Source of the DNA: Heliomarina baculiformis
GTDB lineage: Bacteria > Pseudomonadota > Alphaproteobacteria > Rhodobacterales > Rhodobacteraceae
Reading direction: 5' to 3'
Length of the DNA: 64,000 nucleotides
Assembly (NCBI RefSeq): GCF_019966545.1
Contig: NZ_JAIMIC010000003.1
Coordinates: forward strand, 519,828 to 583,827
Positions within the stretch are counted from its first letter, which is position 1. Each line of letters starts with the position of its first letter. Positions 27,402 to 37,473 of the stretch are shown here, piece by piece. The notes beneath the pieces were generated by a model. The model was not told the origin of the DNA. It searched no databases and saw only the letters and a list, made by a program, of their open reading frames with translations. Made by a program: the position numbers and the translations under genes.

Positions 27402-28439
27402 CTAGGGTTGCCGCCCAAGCATTAGCGGGATCAGTCCGATCAGGATGACCAACCGCATGATATGACAGGCCGCGACAAAACCCGGATCCGCCTTGAGTAC
27501 GGCGCCCAATGCGATCATGGTTTCAAGCCCGCCGGGCGCGAAAGCAACCAACACATGGGCGACCGGCATACCCAGCATGTACGCGACCGGAGCGGCGGTC
27601 AGCACGGCCACGATGGCCGCGATCACCGTTATCGTCACCCCGGCTAGAAGAGCGCCTTTAGCGTCCGCGCGCGTCATCCCGGAAAACCGTGTACCAATCA
27701 CCGTGCCAAGCGTCATGAAAGCCGGGGTCAAAATCCAGGACGGCACACCCCCGTCGATCTGCGCGGTCACATGGGTAAGACCGGAGACAGCCATGCATCC
27801 CATCAAGAGCGGGGCAGGCACCTTCAGCCTTTGGAAAACCAGCCCGACGGCTACGCCCCCCGCTGATAGTACCACAAGTTCCCATAGCATCATAGGCGGC
27901 CCTCCCATCGCGCCGATATTGCGCAGGGGGTATCCCATCGCCTGCGCCACGAAGGGAACTATGAGCGTCAGCGCAAGCAGTCGCGTGCTTTGTGCAAGAG
28001 CGATTTTGCCGATATCCGTGCCGGTCGTTTCGGCAAGGCTCATCACGAAGCTCAGGTGACCGGGCGCGGCGGCGAGCACAGCGGACCGGTGATCGAATCC
28101 AAAGATGCGGGTAAGTGTTATTCGTGAGATCAACATCGTAGCGAAAAGCCCGGCCGCCAGTGTCACAAAGGCCAAGGGCCAGTGGAGAATCGCGGCGCTT
28201 GCGTTGGGGTCGAACCCGGCTCCGATACCGACACCAAGCAGCACGAAACAGACGTTGCGGATACGATCGTCGACATGAACGCGGACGCCGGCAATGCCGA
28301 CAATACTCACCAGCAGCGCGGGCCCGACGATGATCGGCGCGGGCATGGAAAGCAACCATGCCAGACCCGCCCCGATGGCGCCGATACCCAGCGAAAAAAG
28401 AGACACCCGTAACGGCGGCGGAACTGAATTTGGCTGCAT
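27402..28439 (-). CDS. AbrB-family (AbrB duplication) membrane protein
   Basis: This is a 345-aa polytopic membrane protein of the PF05145 group, named AbrB after a duplicated membrane region, not the DNA-binding AbrB. It has about ten hydrophobic helices in two repeats; each repeat shows a Pro-rich LLSMPAPIIVGPALL or LLMGCMAVSGLTH type element, with a conserved AAPGHLSFVMSLAE and FAPGGLETMIAL. The second ATG (28439) gives a short head before helix 1; 28475 is an alternative start. It is convergent with the Fur-type gene. Transport function is likely but unproven. Confidence 0.82.
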   Translation of the reverse strand: MQPNSVPPPLRVSLFSLGIGAIGAGLAWLLSMPAPIIVGPALLVSIVGIAGVRVHVDDRIRNVCFVLLGVGIGAGFDPNASAAILHWPLAFVTLAAGLFATMLISRITLTRIFGFDHRSAVLAAAPGHLSFVMSLAETTGTDIGKIALAQSTRLLALTLIVPFVAQAMGYPLRNIGAMGGPPMMLWELVVLSAGGVAVGLVFQRLKVPAPLLMGCMAVSGLTHVTAQIDGGVPSWILTPAFMTLGTVIGTRFSGMTRADAKGALLAGVTITVIAAIVAVLTAAPVAYMLGMPVAHVLVAFAPGGLETMIALGAVLKADPGFVAACHIMRLVILIGLIPLMLGRQP

Positions 28440-28547
28440 GATCCGGGCTTTACCACCCGGTATAGCGGCCTGCAATTCAAAGCGCTTGCAAGGTGTCCGG
28501 CTTTCGTGCAGGGCGATGAAGGAACTGGCACAGAGAAGGTAGAGATC

Positions 28548-29417
28548 ATGGACAATCTGCGTGGAGCGGTGCTCATGACGGTTGCCATGTTCCTGTTCGC
28601 GCTTGAAGACATGTTCATCAAACTCATGGCTGGCGCGATGCCGACCTGGCAGATCGTCCTGTCGCTTGGGCTGGGCGGATCGGCGATCTACGCGGTGCTG
28701 ATCCTTTTGCGCGGTCAGTCCCTGTTCACGCGCGGATACCTTTCTTTTCCGGTGTTCATGCGGTGCCTCGGCGAACTGATCGGCACCACCGGGTTCGTCA
28801 CGGCGCTTGCCTATACACCGATCTCTTCGGCCTCGGCGATCCTGCAGGCGACACCGCTTGCGGTGACGCTGGCCGCGGCAGTCTTTATGCGGGAACCCGT
28901 CGGTTGGCGGCGATGGAGCGCGATTTTCATTGGTTTCCTCGGTGTCCTGCTGGTTGTGCGACCGGGCATGGAAGGGTTTAACGCGCTGTCGCTATTTGCC
29001 GTGATCGGTGTGATTGGTCTTGCGCTGCGGGACATTTCGACAAGGGGCGTTCATGGTCAGGTTTCCACCTACCAGCTCAGTTTTCTGGCCTTTCTGACGT
29101 TGATCCCGACATCTCTGATACTTGGTTTTGTCACGCAAGATACGCCTGTGGTGCCGGACAAGATGCTTTGGGCTCTGATCGTCGGTTCAATCGTGTTCGC
29201 GGCGCTGTCTTATTACGCGATCGTGGCGGCAATGCGGATCGGTGAGGTGTCCTTTGTGACGCCATTTCGCTACTCGCGAATGCTATTCGCGCTTCTCGTC
29301 GGTTTCTTTGTGTTCGGCGAACGTCCTGACGGGCTGATGCTTTTGGGGGCGGCGATCATCGTAGCATCGGGCATCTATACTGTTCTTCGCGAACGCAAAT
29401 TGCGCATTCGGGCGTGA
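28548..29417 (+). CDS. EamA/DMT-family transporter
   Basis: This 289-aa protein has about ten transmembrane helices in two EamA repeats. Helix 1 starts immediately (RGAVLMTVAMFLFALEDMFI), and the first repeat ends with the AYTPISSASAILQATPLAVTL element common in this family. The ATG at 28548 follows AAGGTAGAG. It is not closely similar to the EamA protein at 24.3-25.1 kb, so the two are not a recent duplication. Substrate unknown. Confidence 0.85.
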   Translation: MDNLRGAVLMTVAMFLFALEDMFIKLMAGAMPTWQIVLSLGLGGSAIYAVLILLRGQSLFTRGYLSFPVFMRCLGELIGTTGFVTALAYTPISSASAILQATPLAVTLAAAVFMREPVGWRRWSAIFIGFLGVLLVVRPGMEGFNALSLFAVIGVIGLALRDISTRGVHGQVSTYQLSFLAFLTLIPTSLILGFVTQDTPVVPDKMLWALIVGSIVFAALSYYAIVAAMRIGEVSFVTPFRYSRMLFALLVGFFVFGERPDGLMLLGAAIIVASGIYTVLRERKLRIRA

Positions 29418-29459
29418 CGGGTCTTTTCCTGCGGGCCAGCGCCCGGTAAGACGCAGTAA

Positions 29460-30764
<1,305 letters not shown>

Positions 30765-30780
30765 TGTAGAATGAAAAGAA

Positions 30781-30814
30781 AAACCCCACGGTTTCAAAGC
30801 CGTGGGGTTTTTGT
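30781..30814 (+). terminator. rho-independent terminator of eno
   Basis: AAACCCCACGG (30781-30791) pairs perfectly with CCGTGGGGTTT (30800-30810) around an 8-nt loop, followed by TTTG. It is 17 bp past the eno stop and may act in both directions, since an A-run precedes the stem and the next gene converges. Confidence 0.9.
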
Positions 30815-30826
30815 TGCGGTGTCTGA

Positions 30827-31108
30827 TTAAGAGCAGGGCGCCGTGTAGTAGGTACCGTCGCCGCGTGCATATGCGCAGCTTTGCGCTGCAGAGTTCTGTG
30901 CGACAACTGTACCGGCAGCGGCTCCGCCGAGTGCAGCAATCAGTTTCCAGTCATCGTCGGCTTTGAGTGCATCCGCTGCGATCAAACCGGCCGCAGCACC
31001 GCCAGCGACGCCTGCGACTGTGCGCTGATCATCTGTGAGTTGCATGTCGCCACAAGCCGATACCAGCAGGGATGTCGCGCCCAATGCGCCAATGATCCAC
31101 GATTTCAT
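30827..31108 (-). CDS. small glycine-zipper lipoprotein
   Basis: This is a 93-aa predicted lipoprotein. The signal peptide MKSWIIGALGATSLLVSAC ends in a lipobox (LVSAC) with the lipidated Cys at 19. The mature part contains two Gly/Ala-rich stretches with GxxxG spacing (VAGVAGGAAAGLIAADAL and ALGGAAAGTVVAQ), the glycine-zipper pattern of small outer-membrane-associated proteins, and ends with a Cys pair (SCAYARGDGTYYTAPCS). I chose ATG 31108 because it supplies the signal peptide. It is convergent with eno. Role unknown. Confidence 0.78.
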   Translation of the reverse strand: MKSWIIGALGATSLLVSACGDMQLTDDQRTVAGVAGGAAAGLIAADALKADDDWKLIAALGGAAAGTVVAQNSAAQSCAYARGDGTYYTAPCS

Positions 31109-31282
31109 ATTGGAGACTCCTTGTCCTTTGTCTTTGGTCCGGCAATTGCCAGACCCTTTTAGCCAAGCGTTATCCTTGGCCGGCACGCATTAACGCGAAG
31201 GCCCGTCATGTGTTCCTGAAAAGTATTGATGGAACTCTTCTGCCAGCAAGAATTTGCTGACATCGGTCGGTAGCGCGCCGCT

Positions 31283-31735
31283 TTAGGACCGCAACCGCTT
31301 GGACATTATCACATAGCTTTCGCGTGGGCGAAAACCGATGCGTTCGTACAGTTTGATCGCGCGGGTATTGTCGCGATCAACTTCGAGATGGATCGTGTTC
31401 AATCCGGCTTCGGCCAGTTTGGCGGGCAGTGTTTGCATGACCTCACTGGCGATCCCACGACCACGGACGGCTGGCCTCAGGTATATCTCGTCGATGAACC
31501 CGTCGAGGCCACCGTATTCAACTGACCAGGTGAAGGTCAGAACGATATAGCCAATCGGTGCCCGCGCTGGCCCGATCAGATAGGCTACCCCGTGCGGAAT
31601 ACCCTCCAGCAGGGGAAGCAGCCCGCTCTGTCTTTGATCGGGCGATAGTTCGATCCCTTCCTCTTGGTGGAAGGCGGCGACCAAGGCGTCGAGCCGGTCG
31701 AAATCCTCAGGCTTGGCAAGGTGAATAGCGGTCAC
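31283..31735 (-). CDS. GNAT-family N-acetyltransferase
   Basis: This is a 150-aa single-domain GNAT enzyme using acetyl-CoA. The pyrophosphate-binding motif A is EIYLRPAVRGRGIASEVMQTL, and motif B is DNTRAIKLYERIGFRPRESY near the C-terminus. The GTG at 31735 is the likely start (MTAIHLAKPEDFDRL) and overlaps the upstream nucleoside hydrolase stop (GTGA), implying coupled translation. Acceptor substrate unknown. Confidence 0.85.
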   Translation of the reverse strand: MTAIHLAKPEDFDRLDALVAAFHQEEGIELSPDQRQSGLLPLLEGIPHGVAYLIGPARAPIGYIVLTFTWSVEYGGLDGFIDEIYLRPAVRGRGIASEVMQTLPAKLAEAGLNTIHLEVDRDNTRAIKLYERIGFRPRESYVIMSKRLRS

Positions 31736-32673
31736 AATCGGGCCAGCCTTTCGGTCAGGAGGGCAAAGAAACCCTCCGCATCGATGTCGCCGATAAAGGT
31801 CGCATTCGGCTTGCGGTCGGTCACCACCCACCAGTCGGCGACGGTCATGCCGAGCGTCAGTTCCGAGGTGGTTTCAATTTCGACATTGATGTGCCGGCCG
31901 CTGAAAAGCTCAGGCTTCAAGAGATATGCCGTTACGCAGGGATCATGCAGAGGGGCCCCGGCCGAGCCGTATTTTTCCTTGTCGAACCGTTCGAAGAAAT
32001 CCGTCATCTCGGCAACAGCGACGCCGACCGGGGTGCCAAGTGCCCGGAAAGCGTCATTCCGTTCCTTGGTGACCAACGCCTTATGCGTGACATCAAGCGG
32101 CATGACCGTGATCTTGATACCGGATTTAAACACGATGTCAGCGGCTTCGGGGTCGACGTAAATGTTGAACTCGGCCGTGGGTGTGATGTTGCCGACCTCA
32201 AAATAGGCGCCGCCCATCAGAACGATTTCCTGCAACTTTTCCGCTATATCCGGGGCTTTTTGCAGCGCTGTCGCGATGTTTGTCAATGGCCCCAGCGGGC
32301 ACAGAGTGACGGTCCCTGCCGGTTGTTCCCGCAGGGTTTCGATAATGAATTCGACGGCGTGTTCGGGCGCGATCTCCATGGTCGGTTCAGGAAGCTTTGG
32401 CCCGTCCAGCCCAGTCTTGCCATGCACATGTTCCGCAGTAACCAGATTGCGGCCCAGCGGCCTGTCGCAGCCCGCATAGACGCCGATATCCGTCCGCCCG
32501 GCGAGTTCGCAGACAATCCGCGCGTTGCGCGTGGTCAGGTCCAGAGGCACATTGCCCGCCACGGTCGTGAGACCGAGAACCTCGATCTCTTCCGGGCTCG
32601 ACAAGGCAAGAAGGATGGCAACCGCATCGTCCTGCCCTGGGTCTGTGTCGATTATGATTTTTCTTGCGGGCAT
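31732..32673 (-). CDS. inosine-uridine preferring nucleoside hydrolase family protein
   Basis: This 313-aa enzyme hydrolyses the N-glycosidic bond of nucleosides. The calcium-binding signature KIIIDTDPGQDDAVAIL is at residues 5-20, with the further family blocks GCDRPL, VHGKTGLDG, CPLGPLTNIATAL and the late HDPCVTAYLL supplying the second catalytic aspartate. Its stop overlaps the GNAT start. Function in nucleoside salvage is inferred; base preference cannot be predicted. Confidence 0.92.
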   Translation of the reverse strand: MPARKIIIDTDPGQDDAVAILLALSSPEEIEVLGLTTVAGNVPLDLTTRNARIVCELAGRTDIGVYAGCDRPLGRNLVTAEHVHGKTGLDGPKLPEPTMEIAPEHAVEFIIETLREQPAGTVTLCPLGPLTNIATALQKAPDIAEKLQEIVLMGGAYFEVGNITPTAEFNIYVDPEAADIVFKSGIKITVMPLDVTHKALVTKERNDAFRALGTPVGVAVAEMTDFFERFDKEKYGSAGAPLHDPCVTAYLLKPELFSGRHINVEIETTSELTLGMTVADWWVVTDRKPNATFIGDIDAEGFFALLTERLARL

Positions 32674-32741
32674 GACATTCTCCGGTTCTTGCGAGGCCGG
32701 ACAGTGTCAATCCGGGTCCGTAATGTCCAGCCGCAAGCGGG

Positions 32742-33395
32742 CTAGGGTTTGGCCGGATAGCCGAAAGCTTCGAAATCCGCTTGGTAGAGGTCATGAATCG
32801 CAGCGATGCTGGCATCATCCAGATCTTTGGTCGTAGCCTTGCGCTTGGGGGAGGCATTTACATGCGGCAGCGCCGAGGAAAGCCCCGTGGCCGCGCGAAC
32901 CTTCGGGAAATCGGCGGCTATTTCTTCGAGCGGCAGAATCAGTTTCACTGCAATTTCACCGTCGGCGTCGATAACGAAATCCCGCTGTGGCCGCACAAAG
33001 TGGAAGCGGCCCTTGTAGCCATGATTTTCCTGTTCGTAACTGCTTGCATAAGAAAACTGTTTGCGCAGCCAGATTTGCACGAAATCGGATAGGTGGTCGG
33101 CGAATTTCAGGTAGTTGAAAAGCGAGGTCACCCGCGCGAAGGGGTTCCGAACGACGGCAAAGCTGAAGTAACTCTCAAGCTGCTCTTCGGTGAGGTATCT
33201 GTAGCGCAGGTATTCGCGCAGCGTGAGGTGCCCGAGCAGGGGCGGGCCTAGTCGCGGGTCTTCATTGCGCCGCAATAAAAGGGGTGCCCGCGTTTCCCAT
33301 GTCAGATCGAGATCGTGGAGAAAGGCCGTCTCGATGCTTTGACCGCCACATTTCGGAATGTGAACGAAAAGGGTCTTGTGATGATGAGAAATCAA
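32742..33395 (-). CDS. sulfotransferase family protein
   Basis: This 217-aa protein has the 5'-phosphosulfate-binding loop FVHIPKCGGQSIETAF at residues 9-24 and the 3'-phosphate-binding strand AVVRNPFARVTSLFNYLKF at about 81-99, the layout of Sulfotransfer_2-like, membrane-free sulfotransferases. It would transfer sulfate from PAPS to a carbohydrate or other acceptor, but no partner genes indicate which. Its ATG overlaps the mazG stop (ATGA). Confidence 0.85.
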   Translation of the reverse strand: MISHHHKTLFVHIPKCGGQSIETAFLHDLDLTWETRAPLLLRRNEDPRLGPPLLGHLTLREYLRYRYLTEEQLESYFSFAVVRNPFARVTSLFNYLKFADHLSDFVQIWLRKQFSYASSYEQENHGYKGRFHFVRPQRDFVIDADGEIAVKLILPLEEIAADFPKVRAATGLSSALPHVNASPKRKATTKDLDDASIAAIHDLYQADFEAFGYPAKP

Positions 33396-34264
33396 GTTCC
33401 GACCTTACCGTTTCTCTTTAGCTTTTCTTCGGCTTTCACCTCATCCCAAAGCCGGTCCATTTCTGCCAGGTCGCTGTCCTGAGGCCGCTTGCCCGATTGG
33501 GCAAGCCGGTCCTCAATTGCCTGAAAACGTCTTGTGAATTTGGCATTGGTACGGCGCAGCGCGGCTTCTGGGTCGATCTTCAAGTGGCGGGCGAGATTGG
33601 CCATGACGAAGAGCAGGTCACCGAATTCTTCTTCTACATGGTCAGCGTCCAGGGTTTCGCGTGCTTCGACCAGCTCGCGGGTTTCCTCCAGCAGCTTGTC
33701 CAACACCTGTTCCGTCTCAGGCCAGTCAAATCCTACGCGTGCCGCCCGTTTCTGGAGTTTCACGGCCCGAAGAAGGGCGGGAAGGTTCGGGGCAACACCG
33801 TCCAACGCGCCCGTCTGCTTCTTGTCCTTGCGTTCTGCGGCCTTGATGCTTTCCCAGTCGCGAGTCTGCTGTTCTGCTGACTTCTCGCGGGATTCGTGTC
33901 CGAAAACATGGGGATGCCGCGCGACCATCTTGTCTGAGATATTGCGTACAACGGATTGGAAGGAAAAAAGATTTTCCTCCTCTCCCATCTGGGCGTGATA
34001 CACGGTTTGCAGCAAGAGGTCCCCCAACTCGCCTTCAAGCTCAGACCAAGATTCGCGTTCGATGGCATCAGCGACTTCATAGGCTTCTTCGATCGTATAT
34101 GGTGCGATCGAGCTGAAATCCTGCTCGATATCCCAGGGACAGCCGGTTTCCGGATCCCGCAGGCGCCGCATAATCTCAAGAAGCCGTTCTAACCCCGCGT
34201 CGCGGTCGTGAATCAGGGCGTCATCGGGCATTGCAGCGGCCTTTGGTTCAGTGTCAGATAGCAT
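33392..34264 (-). CDS. mazG: nucleoside triphosphate pyrophosphohydrolase
   Basis: This is a 290-aa, two-domain MazG that hydrolyses (d)NTPs to monophosphates and pyrophosphate. The N-terminal domain has CPWDIEQDFSSIAPYTIEEAYEV and the metal-binding ELEGELGDLLLQTVYHAQM; the second domain repeats the EExxD pattern in EEFGDLLFVMANLARHL. Some 25 extra residues precede the core, so a later in-frame ATG (MPDDALIHD) is an alternative start. It heads a minus-strand run with the sulfotransferase, nucleoside hydrolase and GNAT genes. Confidence 0.94.
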   Translation of the reverse strand: MLSDTEPKAAAMPDDALIHDRDAGLERLLEIMRRLRDPETGCPWDIEQDFSSIAPYTIEEAYEVADAIERESWSELEGELGDLLLQTVYHAQMGEEENLFSFQSVVRNISDKMVARHPHVFGHESREKSAEQQTRDWESIKAAERKDKKQTGALDGVAPNLPALLRAVKLQKRAARVGFDWPETEQVLDKLLEETRELVEARETLDADHVEEEFGDLLFVMANLARHLKIDPEAALRRTNAKFTRRFQAIEDRLAQSGKRPQDSDLAEMDRLWDEVKAEEKLKRNGKVGT

Positions 34265-34294
34265 CGTCTGTGCCTACCCAAGGATTTGCATCGA

Positions 34295-35464
34295 ATGCCC
34301 GTTGTCAACCGAATTGCCGAGTTTTCCAAGGATATGTCAGAGTGGCGAAAGCACCTGCATACAATCCCGGAGCTTGGCCAAGAATGTCACGAAACCGCGG
34401 ATTTCGTCGCCGAGCGACTGAAGGAATTCGGCGTGGACGAGATTCACCGCGGTTTCGCGAAAACGGGTATCGTGGCGATTATAAACGGGCAGGGGAACGG
34501 TCCTACGATTGGTCTGCGTGCAGACATGGATGCTCTGCCGATTGTCGAGGCCACCGGGCTGGATTATGCCAGTCAGAAACCGGGCAAGATGCATGCCTGT
34601 GGCCATGATGGGCACACGACCATGCTGCTGGGCGCCGCGCGCTATCTCGCTGAAACGCGAAACTTTTCCGGTCGGGTCGCGCTGATTTTCCAGCCTGCCG
34701 AGGAAACCGGCGGTGGCGCCGAAGTCATGGTCGAAGAAGTAATCATGGACCGGTTCGAAATTTCCCAAGTGTACGCGTTGCATAATGCGCCGGGAACGGA
34801 AGCTGGCAGCTTTCGCACAACACCGGGGCCGATCATGGCCGCGGTTGATACGTTCCACATCAATATCAGGGGCGTAGGCGGACATGCGGCAATGCCGCAT
34901 AACACCCGCGACCCGGTCATGGCGGCTGTATCGATCGCTCAGGCGATTCAAAGCATAGTAAGCCGTAATCATTTTGCTTTGGATGATCTGGTTGTGTCGC
35001 TCACACAGATTCATACAGGTTCCATAGACAACGTTATCCCCGATACAGCCTACCTGAACGGCACGGTGCGAAGCTTTCGGCCATCGGTTCAGGAGATGGT
35101 TATAGAGCGCATGGAGATGATCACGGCGGGTCAGGCTGCAAGCTACGGTGTGGATGCCGAACTGAACTATGTGAAAGGCTATCCTGCCACGGTGAATGAT
35201 CCGGCCAAGACCGCATTCGCAGCAGAAATCGCCCGTGAGGTCGCTGGTGACGCCCGGGTTCAGGATAACGCGGAGCGCGAAATGGGCGCTGAAGATTTTG
35301 CCTTTATGCTGAATGAGCGACCGGGTGCCTACCTATTCATCGGTCAGGGGCATACCGCCGGGCTGCACCACCCGCAGTACAATTTCAACGATGAGATCGC
35401 GCCGGTCGGTGCATCCTTTTTCGCCCGGCTGGTGGAACGCGCCCAGCCGGCGGCCGCGAGGTAA
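34295..35464 (+). CDS. M20-family amidohydrolase (hippurate hydrolase/N-acyl amino acid deacylase type)
   Basis: This is a 389-aa dinuclear metallopeptidase-fold amidohydrolase. Visible metal-binding elements are HACGHDGHTTMLLG, FQPAEETGGGAEVMVEE, and the late AEDFAFML plus GLHHPQYNFND; GLRADMDALPI is the family substrate loop. The M20 dimerisation domain lies between about 185 and 300. It begins at ATG 34295 after AAGGA and is followed 3 bp later by two agmatinase-like genes, suggesting an operon that deacylates a guanidino compound or amino acid. Substrate is inferred from context only. Confidence 0.9.
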   Translation: MPVVNRIAEFSKDMSEWRKHLHTIPELGQECHETADFVAERLKEFGVDEIHRGFAKTGIVAIINGQGNGPTIGLRADMDALPIVEATGLDYASQKPGKMHACGHDGHTTMLLGAARYLAETRNFSGRVALIFQPAEETGGGAEVMVEEVIMDRFEISQVYALHNAPGTEAGSFRTTPGPIMAAVDTFHINIRGVGGHAAMPHNTRDPVMAAVSIAQAIQSIVSRNHFALDDLVVSLTQIHTGSIDNVIPDTAYLNGTVRSFRPSVQEMVIERMEMITAGQAASYGVDAELNYVKGYPATVNDPAKTAFAAEIAREVAGDARVQDNAEREMGAEDFAFMLNERPGAYLFIGQGHTAGLHHPQYNFNDEIAPVGASFFARLVERAQPAAAR

Positions 35465-35467
35465 GTT

Positions 35468-36430
35468 ATGGGGCTTGAAGACGCTAAAAACCAGGTAGAT
35501 CAGGCGTTTACTCGCGAAAGTTTGCGCGGAGGCAGCTTTGAAAACACCTTTGGTGGCGCGACATCGTTTCTGCGTCGTCGCTACACCAAGGATCTCACCG
35601 GCGTGGATATTGCTGTAACGGGGGTGCCGTTCGATCAGGCCGTCACGAACCGGCCCGGGACACGCCTTGGGCCGCGTGCCATCCGCGAGGCGAGCGCCCT
35701 GCAGGCTTTTGACCCACCGTATGGGTGGCCCTTCGACGTGATGGCGGATTTCGATATCATCGACTACGGAGATCTCGCGTTCGACTATGCGAATGTCCCT
35801 GCGTTTCCTGACCGGTTGACGGATCATATCCGAACCATCCTTGCGGCTAACGTGGCGCCGGTCACATTGGGGGGAGACCACTATATTTCCTTCCCGATCC
35901 TCAAGGCGATGGCCGAGAAACACGGCCCGATGTCGCTGGTGCACTTCGATGCGCATAGTGACACCTGGCAGGACGATGACATGTCGCGTGTCGATCACGG
36001 CACCATGTTCTACAAGGCGGTCAAAACCGGCATTGTCGATCCTTCGCGGTCGATACAGGTGGGGATCCGAACCTATAACGAGGACCCGTTGGGGGTGTGC
36101 ACAATCGATGCACCATCTGTACACAAAATGGGTGCCGAAGCGGTCGTCGAACAAATCAAGTCAGTGGTCAAGGATCACCCGGTTTACCTGACGTTTGACA
36201 TCGATGCCCTGGATCCGGCCTATGCTCCGGGGACGGGAACGCCGGTGTGGGGCGGGTTGACCAGTGCGCAGGCGGCAGCGATGTTGCGCGGATTGGCAGG
36301 CATCAACATTGTTGGTGGCGATGTGGTAGAGGTCTCGCCGCCCTTTGACACGACAGGGGCCACAGCCATCGCCGGCGCACATGTGGCTGTCGAACTACTC
36401 TCACTTCTGGGATGGAATATGCGGAAATGA
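35468..36430 (+). CDS. ureohydrolase (agmatinase family), first copy
   Basis: This is a 320-aa arginase-fold enzyme that cleaves urea from a guanidino compound, using two Mn2+. Ligands are His138 in LGGDHYISFPI, the HFDAHSDTWQDDD cluster and TFDIDALDPAYAPGTGTP. It starts 3 bp after the M20 gene. The order and ligand set are intact. The similar neighbour differs in specificity loops, so the two probably use different guanidines (agmatine, guanidinobutyrate or others), or form a heteromer. Confidence 0.9.
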   Translation: MGLEDAKNQVDQAFTRESLRGGSFENTFGGATSFLRRRYTKDLTGVDIAVTGVPFDQAVTNRPGTRLGPRAIREASALQAFDPPYGWPFDVMADFDIIDYGDLAFDYANVPAFPDRLTDHIRTILAANVAPVTLGGDHYISFPILKAMAEKHGPMSLVHFDAHSDTWQDDDMSRVDHGTMFYKAVKTGIVDPSRSIQVGIRTYNEDPLGVCTIDAPSVHKMGAEAVVEQIKSVVKDHPVYLTFDIDALDPAYAPGTGTPVWGGLTSAQAAAMLRGLAGINIVGGDVVEVSPPFDTTGATAIAGAHVAVELLSLLGWNMRK

Positions 36431-37374
36431 CCGAATTTAACCAACCGCTCAGCGGAAATGATCTCGCCCGGTTCTCGGGGCCGAACACGTTCATGAGACT
36501 GCCGCAGGCTGGCGGGCTGAGCGGGCTTGACGTCGCCCTGCTGGGCATTCCGATGGATATCGGAACCTCCTGGCGTTCGGGCACCCGTTTCGGGCCGAAA
36601 CAGATTCGCGCGGAAAGCGCCATGATCCGTCCCTACAACATGGCGACCGGCGCGGCGCCGTTTGAGCATCTGCAGATTGCAGACATTGGCGATCTGGCCA
36701 TCAATACGTTCTCTCTTTCAGATACTATTCGCATTATTACAGAGACTTACGATTCGATGCTCTCTAATGACCTTATCCCGGTTGCGATGGGCGGCGATCA
36801 CACGATGACCCTTCCGATCTTGCGTTCCATCGCTAAGAAACACGGTCCTGTCGCGCTGGTGCATGTGGATGCCCATGCGGATGTGAATGACGAGATGTTC
36901 GGCGAAAAAGAGGCCCATGGCACGGTGTTTCGTCGCGCCTATGAGGAAGGTCTGCTTCAAGCGGACAAAGTATACCAGATCGGCCTGCGCGGTACGGGCT
37001 ATGCCGCGACCGATTTCACCGAAGCGCAGGGGTGGGGCTTTCAGATCTTTCAGGCGCATGAGCTTTGGGGACGGTCGCTTGATCAGTTAGGAGCCGAGAT
37101 CCGCCGGGATATCGGCGATCGGCCTGTCTACATCACCTATGATATCGACAGCCTTGATCCGGCATACGCGCCGGGCACCGGGACGCCGGAGATCGGTGGC
37201 CTCACCACGCCGCAGGCGCTTCAGCTGATCCGGGCACTGCGCGGAGCGTCGATTGTCGGTTGTGATCTTGTCGAGGTTTCGCCACCCTATGATACGTCGG
37301 GTAACACGGCGCTTACAGCAGCGAACCTGATCTACGAGATGCTTTGCATCCTGCCGGGCGTTGCCGCGAGCTGA
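36427..37374 (+). CDS. ureohydrolase (agmatinase family), second copy
   Basis: This 315-aa protein shows the same arginase fold. Metal ligands are in MGGDHTMTLPIL, HVDAHADVNDEMFG and TYDIDSLDPAYAPGTGTPEIGG. The ATG at 36427 overlaps the stop of the first ureohydrolase (ATGA); another ATG 15 bp upstream is possible but leaves a poorer family match. Its N-terminal GIPMDIGTSWRSGTRFGPKQIR resembles agmatinase/guanidinobutyrase. Specificity is uncertain. Confidence 0.9.
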   Translation: MTEFNQPLSGNDLARFSGPNTFMRLPQAGGLSGLDVALLGIPMDIGTSWRSGTRFGPKQIRAESAMIRPYNMATGAAPFEHLQIADIGDLAINTFSLSDTIRIITETYDSMLSNDLIPVAMGGDHTMTLPILRSIAKKHGPVALVHVDAHADVNDEMFGEKEAHGTVFRRAYEEGLLQADKVYQIGLRGTGYAATDFTEAQGWGFQIFQAHELWGRSLDQLGAEIRRDIGDRPVYITYDIDSLDPAYAPGTGTPEIGGLTTPQALQLIRALRGASIVGCDLVEVSPPYDTSGNTALTAANLIYEMLCILPGVAAS

Positions 37375-37473
37375 ATGCTTTCATTGTCGGTGCGGGAACC
37401 GGGCGTTACGCCGCACTGACAACTACCTTCAAACGCTGCATGCTGGCTCAAGGGACAGAAGCGGCTGGACGTA

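Noticed and set aside
24257..29417. The two EamA transporters as a tandem duplication
   Set aside because: They are on opposite strands, 3.4 kb apart, and differ throughout beyond the shared fold.
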